The notes: a model not told the origin generated them from the letters alone. A DNA stretch of 39,942 bases from Phycisphaerae bacterium (GCA_012729395.1 JAAYDF010000030.1:1-39942), one strand, 5' to 3'. Numbered from the stretch's first letter, positions 1-6,450 are shown. A program made the numbers and translations.

Positions 1-6
1 AACGAA

Positions 7-264
7 ATGGCGACGAAAGAAACCGAAGCGATGGCGGTGTATGAAGCGTACAATGCGTGGCTTGCGTCACGAGAGGAAGTTGGGAACGCGACGGAGATCA
101 TGAACAAAGCTTACGCATCGTATAAGGCTGTGGAATTCAAGGGGGACGAAAAAGCTGCTATCGCAGCGTGGAAGGCGTTTGAAATCGCTGCGAGTAGACG
201 TCGGGCGCGTGCGGCCGATTCTCTCGCCGCTTACGAAGCGTATAAGGTGGTTCGGGAACTCTAA
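7..264 (+). CDS. Small Ala-rich helical protein, unknown function
   Basis: An 85-residue reading frame begins with ATG near the window edge. The product is rich in Ala, Glu, Lys and Tyr, has no Cys and no hydrophobic segment, and should be almost entirely alpha-helical. The motif A-x-YEAY occurs near both ends (about residues 10-15 and 73-79), which suggests a short internal repeat. I do not recognise the family. It lies 22 bp upstream of another small gene and is followed by a large serine recombinase on the same strand, so it probably belongs to the integrated element that extends left out of the window. The open frame, the starting ATG and the same-strand spacing support a real gene, but nothing shows its function. 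Confidence 0.5.
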   Translation: MATKETEAMAVYEAYNAWLASREEVGNATEIMNKAYASYKAVEFKGDEKAAIAAWKAFEIAASRRRARAADSLAAYEAYKVVREL

Positions 265-286
265 CGAAGGAAGGTAGGTAGGTGAG

Positions 287-571
287 ATGGCGACGAAGAA
301 AACCAAAAAGGTAGCGGTCAAGGCGGAGCGGCCGGGGAAGCGGCTGCCGCGGTGCGCGATGACGGCGCGTATCCTCTGCGAAGATACGCGCAAGTTCTGG
401 ACGCTGAATGAATTGATTTCAGTTGCGGACAAGCGCCATGCGGAGCTTGGCGGGAAGCGAAATATCAAGGAAGCTACCTTCAGCGCCAAGCGGGCGGTGT
501 CGATCTGCCGCGCAATCGGACTTGCGGAGATGTGTGAGGGGAAGATTCGCGTCATTGGGAAGGTAGTCTGA
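287..571 (+). CDS. Small basic winged-helix-like protein of the serine-recombinase element
   Basis: A 94-residue protein has a very basic N-terminal tail (MATKKTKKVAVKAERPGKR) followed by about 70 residues whose pattern fits a winged helix-turn-helix: a helix around LNELISVADKRHAEL, a second helix around ATFSAKRAVSICRAIG, then a beta-hairpin wing around EMCEGKIRVIGKV. A purine-rich ribosome binding stretch made of tandem GGTA units (about 268-283) precedes the ATG. The gene sits 78 bp before the start of a large serine recombinase on the same strand. Small DNA-binding proteins beside such recombinases can be recombination directionality factors or repressors, and that role is inferred from position only. 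The DNA-binding call comes from the fold pattern, since no family was recognised. Confidence 0.55.
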   Translation: MATKKTKKVAVKAERPGKRLPRCAMTARILCEDTRKFWTLNELISVADKRHAELGGKRNIKEATFSAKRAVSICRAIGLAEMCEGKIRVIGKVV

Positions 572-593
572 CGGAGCGGCGGGTGGAAGGGAA

Positions 594-629
594 GCGGGCG
601 GGACGGTATACTGAAGCCGTCCCGCCCGC
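594..629 (+). terminator. GC-rich hairpin between the small gene and the recombinase
   Basis: A perfect 13-bp inverted repeat (594-606 pairs with 617-629, arm GCGGGCGGGACGG) encloses a 10-nt loop and is followed by GTTT. It lies 22 bp after the stop of the small wHTH gene and 19 bp before the likely recombinase ATG at 649. It could be an intrinsic terminator or attenuator, although its T-tract is only three bases, or a 5'-UTR structure limiting recombinase expression. It also argues against translation starting at 583, because that start would place the hairpin inside the coding region. Confidence 0.5.
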
Positions 630-648
630 GTTTATGGAGTCCGAAGAA

Positions 649-2418
649 ATGGCGAGCAAGAACACCAAACGGGCAGTCGGCTACTGCCGCACGTCCGGGG
701 AAGCACAGAGAGACAACACCTCAATCCCCTCTCAACAGGAAGCTATCGAAGCGTGGGCGGAGCGAAACGGGTATACGCTCATCCGGCACTACACCGACGA
801 AGCCAAGTCCGGGGCCAAAGTCGCGGGAAGGGACGGTTTTCAAAAGCTCATGCGGGACGCGGCGGGGGGAAAGTTCGATGTCGCGGTAGTGTACCAAATC
901 TCTAGGTGGGGACGGGACGGGACAGATATCATGGAGTCGGCCCGAACTCTCGGCAGGGACTTCGGGGTTGACGTGATCGACACGGCCGGTCACTTCGATA
1001 CCCGCGACAGGACCAACCCCCTCGCACGCCATATCTTCGCAGGGCTCGCCGACCAGGAACGGCTTATGATCCTACAGCGTACAATCCGGGGGAGAATCGC
1101 TAGGGCAAAGGCGGGTTTACCCTGGAGCGGCAAGCCGCCGGTCGGCCGATCCTACGACAAGGCAACCGGGAAGTGGTACGTCAACGAACAGGGGCGGCAA
1201 CTCGCCATCATCCTCAAACGCTACGCGGCGGGGGAAGCCGTTGTAGACCTAGCGCGGGAGTTCCCCATCCCTTCCTTCAAGGGTCAACTCTCAGGTTGGA
1301 TAGCCAACGGCCAACTTTCGGGCACGTACAAGGTCCGCTTCCATTCACCCGATATCGGGTTAGATGAAACGGTGGAAGTCCCCGCTATCCCCGAGATCGT
1401 AACTCCGGCCGTATGGGCGAAAGTCAGAGCGCGGGCCGATCACAACCGCACCTTCAACCGTACAGACGCAACCCCCAAGTATCTTCTCTCCGGCTTCCTT
1501 TACTGCTCCACTTGCAAAAAGGCGCTTACAGGCCAGACGGACAGCGGATACACGTACTATCGCCACAGTCGGGGAGCGGGATGCGAAAAGGGCGGGAAGG
1601 CGGACTGGTCCCGCGTCCGGGCGGAGCGTCTAACCGAAACTGTCCTGGACTATCTGTATCGGTTCTATCTGGATGAACCCGCCTTCAATCGGGCCGTAAC
1701 CGCCGCCCTTCCGAGTTCCGAAGACAGGGACGCCATAACGAAGGAAAGGGACCAGGCCGCCAAACGTCTCGCCAAGGTACAGGCCAAGCTAAGCCGTCTC
1801 GTCAACGCGGTCGCAGACGGAGCGGATTCAAGCATCCTCATCCGCGAACAAGACAGCATCAAAGCAGACCTCTCCCGCTACGGCGGGGAAGTCGAAAAGC
1901 TCACGGAACAACTCGCCACAATGCCTTCAGCCAAAGAGGTCGGGGAAGCCGCCGCGCTTCTCAGGCTCCATCTTGTTCAGCAGCACAAAGGGAAGGATTG
2001 GCGGAAGCTCCCGCACGAAGCCGTCCAGGGCTTCCTCCATCACCTCTTCGGCGACAACCCCAAACGGACCGGGACAGGCATCTTCATCCGCAAAGATTCC
2101 AAAGGCACGATCCACGTCGCGTTCAAGGGTCAGGTAGCTATCCCACACCAAGTCGCTATTGTAGACGGTCACGGGCGGGTAGTCTCTCCGGCCGAAGCGA
2201 AGGAAGCCCAGAGGCTCAGCCGTAAGCTACGGGAAACGGCCGGTAAACCAGTCCGGGATAACTTGTTGATGGATGTGCCCAGCCGTATGGCACGAACAAC
2301 AACAAGCCGCCTCGGTCCTGGCAACGGCCCCCGCCGATTCTGTCACGGACCCGAATGGGCTGTCGGGAATCGCTCCGGCTTGACAGCCGACGCCGCAGGG
2401 GCCACAATACCCGTTTAG
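649..2418 (+). CDS. Large serine recombinase (site-specific integrase/resolvase family)
   Basis: This 589-residue protein catalyses site-specific DNA integration or excision through a phosphoserine intermediate. The N-terminal resolvase domain (about residues 8-150) contains the nucleophile motif GYCRTS with Ser16, then SIPSQQEAI and the RWGRDG segment. It is followed by a recombinase domain (about 170-280), a zinc-ribbon (FLYCSTCKKAL with a downstream Cys near residue 325) and a coiled coil (about 375-450), the usual order for large serine integrases. I start it at ATG 649, which has GGAG at 636-639. A longer in-frame start at 583 would cover the 594-629 hairpin. The last 50 or so residues look unlike a folded domain, and their DNA overlaps the promoter of the downstream tRNA-Gln, so the C-terminus may read from element DNA into flanking chromosome. 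Confidence 0.93.
   Translation: MASKNTKRAVGYCRTSGEAQRDNTSIPSQQEAIEAWAERNGYTLIRHYTDEAKSGAKVAGRDGFQKLMRDAAGGKFDVAVVYQISRWGRDGTDIMESARTLGRDFGVDVIDTAGHFDTRDRTNPLARHIFAGLADQERLMILQRTIRGRIARAKAGLPWSGKPPVGRSYDKATGKWYVNEQGRQLAIILKRYAAGEAVVDLAREFPIPSFKGQLSGWIANGQLSGTYKVRFHSPDIGLDETVEVPAIPEIVTPAVWAKVRARADHNRTFNRTDATPKYLLSGFLYCSTCKKALTGQTDSGYTYYRHSRGAGCEKGGKADWSRVRAERLTETVLDYLYRFYLDEPAFNRAVTAALPSSEDRDAITKERDQAAKRLAKVQAKLSRLVNAVADGADSSILIREQDSIKADLSRYGGEVEKLTEQLATMPSAKEVGEAAALLRLHLVQQHKGKDWRKLPHEAVQGFLHHLFGDNPKRTGTGIFIRKDSKGTIHVAFKGQVAIPHQVAIVDGHGRVVSPAEAKEAQRLSRKLRETAGKPVRDNLLMDVPSRMARTTTSRLGPGNGPRRFCHGPEWAVGNRSGLTADAAGATIPV
2380..2408 (+). promoter_or_regulatory. Sigma-70-like promoter of tRNA-Gln
   Basis: TTGACA (2380-2385) is followed after exactly 17 bp by CACAAT (2403-2408). 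The predicted start near 2415 lies about 48 nt before the mature tRNA. The promoter lies inside the final codons of the serine recombinase gene, whose stop is at 2416-2418. Confidence 0.6.
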
Positions 2419-2462
2419 GCCGAGGGTGCCCTTTCGCGAGGCTCCCGGTCCGTGCGTACGTT

Positions 2463-2535
2463 TGGCCCGTGGTGCAATTGGTAGCACGCCTGACTCTGGA
2501 TCAGGAAGTTCTAGGTTCGAGTCCTAGCGGGCCAG
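2463..2535 (+). tRNA. tRNA-Gln (anticodon CTG)
   Basis: A complete cloverleaf can be drawn. The acceptor stem is TGGCCCG/CGGGCCA, the D arm GTGC/GCAC, the anticodon stem CCTGA/TCAGG with loop CTCTGGA (anticodon CTG, reading CAG), the variable loop AAGTT, and the T arm CTAGG/CCTAG with loop TTCGAGT. The discriminator base is G2535. CCA is not encoded, since the gene is followed by GGTTTT, so the cell must add it post-transcriptionally. The gene is flanked by a serine recombinase upstream and a tyrosine integrase downstream that runs into its 3' half, marking it as an integration hotspot. Confidence 0.95.
2501..2535. other. Probable attachment site: tRNA 3' half shared with integrase gene
   Basis: The 3' part of tRNA-Gln (anticodon stem to discriminator) doubles as the last 12 codons of the convergent tyrosine integrase gene, ending in the peptide GPLGLEPRTS. 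Integration into the 3' end of a tRNA gene, with the integrase gene abutting the site, is typical for tyrosine integrases. I found no second copy of the T-arm sequence elsewhere in the window, so the partner attachment site is outside it or lost. Confidence 0.55.
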
Positions 2536-3463
2536 GTTTTGAGAGCCCCAAACTTCTATGTAAGTTCCCGCCAGAAACACCCGAAAACGCCTTGTTTTGT
2601 TGGGTGTTTCGACCGCTTCCCTGTGGAGTGTTCGGGGAGCAGTCTTGCAGGGGCTCGCACGCTTGGGAACCATTTTTGCATACTTTTTGGTCCCGTATTT
2701 GGTCCCACGGAACCAACGGGGTATCCGTGGTCCCTTCGGCCACCGCCACGGCCGCCGGTGGGTCGTACGTCGGCAGCTTGGCCGCCGCCCCGAAGGTGTC
2801 GAGTAGAGACAGGTCGGTGTACGTCCCGTGGGTCAATCGGGGGTCGGTGTGCCGGGCCAGCGCCTGCACTACCCGGCCGGGAGTTCCCGACCGCTGAAGG
2901 TTGGTCACGAAGGTCAGCCGCAGTCCGTGGAAGCCACCGATTCGCCTCTCCGCGTCCAGATAGGCCACGCCAGCCCGCTCCAACAACCGAAGCCATGGCT
3001 TGAGGGCCGGCGGTCGCGTCACGCAGTCCGTAGGAGCCGCGTCAGAGGGCCTACGAGCCGCAAGCGCCGGGGGCAGGGGTAAGACATCCCCCCGCCCGCT
3101 CTTGGTCGCTTCGGGCCGCAATTGCAGGTAAGACCGGCCCTCAAGGTGAACATCCCGCCATTGCAGATCCCGGATTTCCCCGCGTCGTAAGCCCGTCCCC
3201 AGGGCCAGCCGAACTGCGAGGTCATATCGTCCCGCGTGCTTCAGAATAGCCATGATTTCATGGTCAGAGAACGCCCGGCGTACCCGTCTTCGCTCGGTGG
3301 CGTCAATTCTGCCGATCGTGGCCAACGGGTCGCGGTCCGGGTGCTCGTTGCTCACAGCCCAACCCAGGAAGCCCCGGACCGTGGCGAGAATGTTGTTCAG
3401 CGTGCGGGCCGACACCTCGACGCGCCGGGCCTCGACATACTTCACCCACGCCGGCCGCCACAC
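2501..3463 (-). CDS. Tyrosine recombinase/integrase, N-terminally truncated
   Basis: A 320-residue tyrosine recombinase retains a full catalytic set, numbered from the GTG at 3463: Arg93 in TGLRRGE, Lys121 in the ATKSGRG hairpin, His179-x-x-Arg182 in FHGLRLTF, His205 in ARHTDPRLT and nucleophile Tyr215 in THGTYTD. The start of the core-binding domain is missing. The frame continues only to a stop at 3527-3529, so the protein lacks roughly the first 60-100 residues of comparable integrases. A low-complexity tail of about 100 residues follows Tyr215 and ends inside the tRNA-Gln gene. The RelE-type toxin gene starts only 80 bp upstream, so a deletion or rearrangement probably joined the two. The protein is likely inactive, or active only if a cryptic upstream start is used. 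Confidence 0.85.
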   Translation of the reverse strand: MWRPAWVKYVEARRVEVSARTLNNILATVRGFLGWAVSNEHPDRDPLATIGRIDATERRRVRRAFSDHEIMAILKHAGRYDLAVRLALGTGLRRGEIRDLQWRDVHLEGRSYLQLRPEATKSGRGDVLPLPPALAARRPSDAAPTDCVTRPPALKPWLRLLERAGVAYLDAERRIGGFHGLRLTFVTNLQRSGTPGRVVQALARHTDPRLTHGTYTDLSLLDTFGAAAKLPTYDPPAAVAVAEGTTDTPLVPWDQIRDQKVCKNGSQACEPLQDCSPNTPQGSGRNTQQNKAFSGVSGGNLHRSLGLSKPGPLGLEPRTS

Positions 3464-3543
3464 GGTCCGCCGCTTGTTGGAGGGCCACGAGCCAGCCCGT
3501 GGATACGCTCCGGTCGGTGCAGAGACTTACCCGTCCTTCTCCG

Positions 3544-3882
3544 TCACCGTTTGCGGTACACTTCCCGCCGATGCCCCACACGCACCACCAGGACCAAAAG
3601 CACATCGTCCCGGATGGTGTAGATGATGCGGAAGTCGCCCGCGCGGATCCGCCACAGGTCATCTTCTCCGCTCAGCTTCTCCGCCCCAGCGGGCCGGGGA
3701 TCGTCCGCCAAGCCGTCAATCTTCCGGGCCACGCGCAGGAGGTCCCGCCTTTCGAGGCCAGCCAAGTCCCGCTCTGCCGATGGCTTTAGCTCGATGCGGT
3801 ACGATCGTCGGCGCGCCTTGTGCTTGGCTGCCGTGGGCCGCTGGTTCGGGTCCGCCTTCGGTATGTTTCGCTTAGAGGCCAA
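3544..3882 (-). CDS. RelE/ParE-family toxin (probable mRNA interferase)
   Basis: This 112-residue protein has the compact RelE fold pattern after a basic N-terminal extension of about 28 residues: SYRIELKPSAERDLAGL (strand-helix), a second helix ending in DDPRP, then KLSGEDDLWRIRAGDFRII and VVRVGHRREVYRK, the conserved Arg-rich strands of RelE, ParE and YoeB toxins. RelE relatives cut mRNA on the ribosome. ParE relatives poison gyrase, and sequence alone does not settle which applies, though the WRIRAGDFR pattern favours RelE. The start is TTG at 3882 with GAGG seven bases upstream. The gene overlaps the antitoxin gene by 11 bp, so the two are translationally coupled. Confidence 0.88.
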   Translation of the reverse strand: MASKRNIPKADPNQRPTAAKHKARRRSYRIELKPSAERDLAGLERRDLLRVARKIDGLADDPRPAGAEKLSGEDDLWRIRAGDFRIIYTIRDDVLLVLVVRVGHRREVYRKR

Positions 3883-4117
3883 GTCGCTTCCTCACTTCAG
3901 CCCAAGGCGCCGCCCCCGGCTCTTTCAGCGCTTCGCGGGCTGCTTCCAGGTCCATGCGGTCCTCCAGCTCGATGAGCAGCTCCAGATCCTCCAGCGGGAC
4001 CAGCGCCGCCACGTCCTTGCCCCGGCGGCCCACGACGATCCGCTCGCCACCATAAGCTACCCGATTCAAGGCGTCCGTGAAGTTCGCCCGCACCGCCCCA
4101 AGATTCGCTCGACTCAT
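3872..4117 (-). CDS. Phd/YefM-family antitoxin
   Basis: An 81-residue antitoxin begins SRANLGAVRANFTDALNRV, followed by GGERIVVGRRGKDVAALVPLEDLELL, the standard N-terminal DNA-binding Phd/YefM fold. The rest is an acidic, probably disordered C-terminal toxin-binding segment that contains EDRMDLEAAREAL. I place the start at ATG 4117, preceded by AGGGG. The GTG at 4141 would extend the protein through part of the operator palindrome. The protein should neutralise the downstream RelE-type toxin and, with it, repress its own promoter. Confidence 0.88.
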   Translation of the reverse strand: MSRANLGAVRANFTDALNRVAYGGERIVVGRRGKDVAALVPLEDLELLIELEDRMDLEAAREALKEPGAAPWAEVRKRLGL

Positions 4118-4130
4118 CTTATCGCCCCTG

Positions 4131-4187
4131 TACTTGTACACGAAATACCGTCAGTACAAGTATGGCGCACAAACCACCGGAAGTCAA
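4131..4187 (-). promoter_or_regulatory. Promoter and palindromic operator of the antitoxin-toxin operon
   Basis: On the minus strand, TTGACT (4187-4182) and CATACT (4164-4159) are 17 bp apart, a good sigma-70-type promoter. Two arms, TACTTGTAC (4131-4139) and GTACAAGTA (4154-4162), are perfect reverse complements 14 bp apart. One overlaps the -10 box and the other contains a TGTACA core. E. coli YefM binds palindromes with a TGTACA core, so this is a strong candidate autoregulatory operator. Confidence 0.7.
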
Positions 4188-4416
4188 GGCGCTCAACTCG
4201 CCGGTGGCCCTTACGCTCCCGTCCGCCCCCGCCCCGGTAGGCACTATCGCCCACGTTTTACCCAGGCGCGCGCGGGACGATGGGGGCGCCCTCAGGGGCC
4301 GGCCTTTGCCGATCGTCGGTTGTCTCGCCTCCACCTCTCCCCCCTACCCATACCCTCCCCAGCGGGCGCCCTTGGCGTCCTTTGCGTCCCTCTTCTCACT
4401 TGCCCCCCCGGACAAG
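4188..4416. other. Intergenic stretch without recognisable gene
   Basis: The region upstream of the antitoxin promoter is C-rich on the plus strand, with runs such as CCCCCC near 4346 and 4405. I see no convincing coding frame, RNA or repeat. It separates the toxin-antitoxin pair from the presumed replication-gene relics and may be scar sequence of the decayed element. Confidence 0.4.
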
Positions 4417-4761
4417 TCAAAACGGCAAGAGGCCCAAGTCAAGCCCGTAGCTGCTCTGGATGCGCTCGAGATCCTTCAGCCGGGCATCTGCCAATCGCTG
4501 CCCTGCCGATTTCCTGGTCTCGATGCCATACGGCCGCAGGACCGCCCCGACCCGGTTCGGGGACCACATGCGCCCGAACGTGTCCGCGTCTTGCTCCCTT
4601 GCCATGTTCAAGAGCCCCTTGCAGTTTATGTACTGCCCGGCCTTCACCTGGTCGGCGAGAATGGTTAGCAGCGTTTCGTCGGCATCCGGCATCGTGTCTT
4701 CGCGGTTCGCTTCGACCGTTGCGGCCGCGTGTTCTTCCATCCTGCTCTTCAGCCTGGCCAC
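4417..4761 (-). CDS. Fragment of a mobile-element replication-type protein (C-terminal relic)
   Basis: This 114-residue ORF has a winged-helix-like segment, DETLLTILADQVKAGQYI, and later WSPNRVGAVLRPYGIETRK, followed by a helical end containing DLERIQSSYGLDLGLLPF. The pattern resembles the C-terminal ends of primase/helicase-like proteins (DUF3631-like) found beside planctomycete integrases, but this comparison is from memory and not proven. No ATPase motif is present, so it is either a remnant or a small independent DNA-binding protein. It overlaps the upstream ORF by 13 bp in another frame, consistent with both ends of one larger gene joined by an internal deletion. Confidence 0.4.
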   Translation of the reverse strand: MARLKSRMEEHAAATVEANREDTMPDADETLLTILADQVKAGQYINCKGLLNMAREQDADTFGRMWSPNRVGAVLRPYGIETRKSAGQRLADARLKDLERIQSSYGLDLGLLPF

Positions 4762-5102
4762 CCCTTGCGATTCGAGCCAGCCGGGCCTTCCGGCCCCATC
4801 GTCGCCACGGGGACCGCCACGCCCGAGACTTCGTCTGTATGGAGAAGTTCGGGCCGCACGATCCGGCGTACGTCCATCTCGTTGACCGCCGCGCTTGAGG
4901 CAGGGGCTATCCCGCTCACCTCTGACACGATCCGTAGCAGCTCCGCGTCGAGGGTCTCCCGGTCAATGCTCGGCAGCCGCTTGTACCGCCATCGACAAGA
5001 TCTGAGTCTCACGAGCAGGTCACCTGTTTGGAAGCTGTCTCCTCGGACTGCACGGGCGAGTGTTCCTCTGCTATTGGCCGTCCAACCAAGGTGCAACCGC
5101 AC
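4749..5102 (-). CDS. Fragment of a mobile-element protein (N-terminal relic)
   Basis: This 117-residue ORF starts at GTG 5102, 13 bp after the stop of the metal permease gene. The first 30 residues look arbitrary. From about residue 40 (YKRLPSIDRETLDAELLRIV) to PELLHTDEVSGVAVPVATM it resembles a real soluble protein. The HTDEVSGVAVP type of segment recalls a position just before the ATPase domain in planctomycete phage-like primase/helicase proteins, which is an inference from memory. No Walker motif follows, because the frame ends after 30 more residues. The true start is uncertain. I treat it as the surviving N-terminal portion of the same decayed gene as the downstream ORF. Confidence 0.4.
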   Translation of the reverse strand: MRLHLGWTANSRGTLARAVRGDSFQTGDLLVRLRSCRWRYKRLPSIDRETLDAELLRIVSEVSGIAPASSAAVNEMDVRRIVRPELLHTDEVSGVAVPVATMGPEGPAGSNRKGWPG

Positions 5103-5115
5103 GCCGTCCGGTTCT

Positions 5116-6339
5116 TCAGTGGCAGCAGTTGCCTTCCGTGGCGGTGAGGCTCACCGAAACCTGGGCCGGTATCGGCACCCGGCGGGCGGCGCGGATTTGC
5201 ATGAGCTTGCGGTACAGGCCATTGAGCATGAGCAGCGTCAGGAACACGCCCAAGGGCCAGGCGTACCATGGCGGCGTCTCGCCGTGGCCGTGGCAGGCGT
5301 CCGCGGTGGCGACGGAAAACGCAGGTGACGAAGCCACCCACAGATCCGTCACGATTCCGAACACCAGGGCAACAATCACGATGCTGATCAGGTAGAGGGC
5401 CAAGCCGCGCCCGCCCAGATCCTTGCCCACCACGAACATGCTCGCGGTACTTGTCGCGGGCCCGACCAGCAGGAACACCACGGCAGCTCCGGGGCTCAGG
5501 CCCTTGGCGATCAGAGCGGCGGCGACGGGGGTCGAGCTGGTGGCACAGACGTACATGGGCAGTCCGATCGGGACCATGAGCAGCATTGCCAGGGGGCCCG
5601 AGCCGACGTACTCGGGCAGCAGATCGGCGGGCAACGCGGCGGAGACCAAGCCGGCCAGCACGAAGCCCAGAAGCAGCCAGTGCCCGAGCCTCTCGAACAT
5701 GCTCACGAAGCCATGACGCAACGCCTGCCGGGCGCCGGCGACGAGGCCGATCTTCGATGACCGGACCGACGCGGTCGCTTTGCCGTGGCAGCAACTACGA
5801 GCCTGCCCAGCGGCGTGTCCCGTCGCGGCTGCCTCGCCCTCGCAGCAAGCACGGGGCTGCTCAGTCGCCCCGCCCCGGCTGGGGGACGTGAGGGGATCAT
5901 CCGCGGAACTCGCCTGTGGATCTTCGGGGACAAGACGATCGATCATCGTGCCGGCCAGTATGGCGGCGACGACCGCGGCGATGGGGCGCACGATCGCGAG
6001 GACCGGGCCGAGCAGTGCATATGAGACAGCGATCGAGTCCACGCCGGTAGCGGGCGTACTGACAAGGAAGCTGGCCGTCGCCCCCCGGCTGGCTCCCTGG
6101 CGGCGAAGCGACGAGGCGATCGGGAGGACGCTGCACGAGCACAGCGGCAAGGGCGCCCCCAGCAGTGTGGCCTTGAGCACACCCGCCAAGCCGGGCTTGC
6201 CGAAGTGCTTGGTCACCTTGGCAAAGGGGACGAGTACGTAGATCACGCCGGCCAACAAGAAACCGCCCACCAGCCAAGGAGCCGCTTGAAGGATGATCCC
6301 CCGAGTCTCAATCGCCCAGTCACTCAGAAAACTCAACAC
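5116..6339 (-). CDS. SO_0444-family Cu/Zn-efflux-type permease (DUF318)
   Basis: A polytopic inner-membrane protein of about 407 residues matches the two-unit DUF318/ArsP-like permease family. Each half has about four membrane segments. The first half carries the family signature around LCSCSVLP followed by STPATGVDS, and the second has the parallel YVCATSSTPVAAALI and GPATSTASM. The central cytoplasmic loop contains CCEG and CCHG pairs with extra His, and the C-terminus ends NCCH, all suited to soft-metal binding. The family is linked to copper, zinc or arsenical efflux. I choose GTG 6339 because GGAGG (6353-6349) lies nine bases upstream. GTG 6357 would add six residues. A TATAAT lies upstream at 6389-6384. 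The gene is not part of an evident operon. Confidence 0.88.
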   Translation of the reverse strand: MLSFLSDWAIETRGIILQAAPWLVGGFLLAGVIYVLVPFAKVTKHFGKPGLAGVLKATLLGAPLPLCSCSVLPIASSLRRQGASRGATASFLVSTPATGVDSIAVSYALLGPVLAIVRPIAAVVAAILAGTMIDRLVPEDPQASSADDPLTSPSRGGATEQPRACCEGEAAATGHAAGQARSCCHGKATASVRSSKIGLVAGARQALRHGFVSMFERLGHWLLLGFVLAGLVSAALPADLLPEYVGSGPLAMLLMVPIGLPMYVCATSSTPVAAALIAKGLSPGAAVVFLLVGPATSTASMFVVGKDLGGRGLALYLISIVIVALVFGIVTDLWVASSPAFSVATADACHGHGETPPWYAWPLGVFLTLLMLNGLYRKLMQIRAARRVPIPAQVSVSLTATEGNCCH

Positions 6340-6383
6340 CGTGCCGTGCCTCCGCACAAGGAACCACCTCTGCAGTTTGGGGT

Positions 6384-6389
6384 ATTATA
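6384..6389 (-). promoter_or_regulatory. -10 box of the metal permease gene
   Basis: TATAAT reads on the minus strand at 6389-6384, about 45 bp upstream of the chosen GTG start. No good -35 hexamer is visible at the expected distance, so the promoter may be weak or need an activator such as a metal-responsive regulator. Confidence 0.35.
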
Positions 6390-6428
6390 GGGAGCGGGAA
6401 CGGTTTGGGCGCGATTCGTTTCGCCGCG

Positions 6429-6450
6429 GGCCAAAACGGGGACAGGCACC
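6429..6450 (+). repeat. Degenerate half-copy of the rnpB palindromic repeat
   Basis: The 22 bases from GGCCAAAA to GGCACC match 18 of 22 positions of the arm at 6752-6773 inside the rnpB insertion. No inverted partner follows here, so it looks like a solitary, eroded half-element between the permease and rnpB. Confidence 0.35.

Noticed and set aside
5009-5794. A 261-residue minus-strand frame
   Set aside because: Same-strand out-of-frame shadow of the metal permease with Arg/Pro-rich composition.
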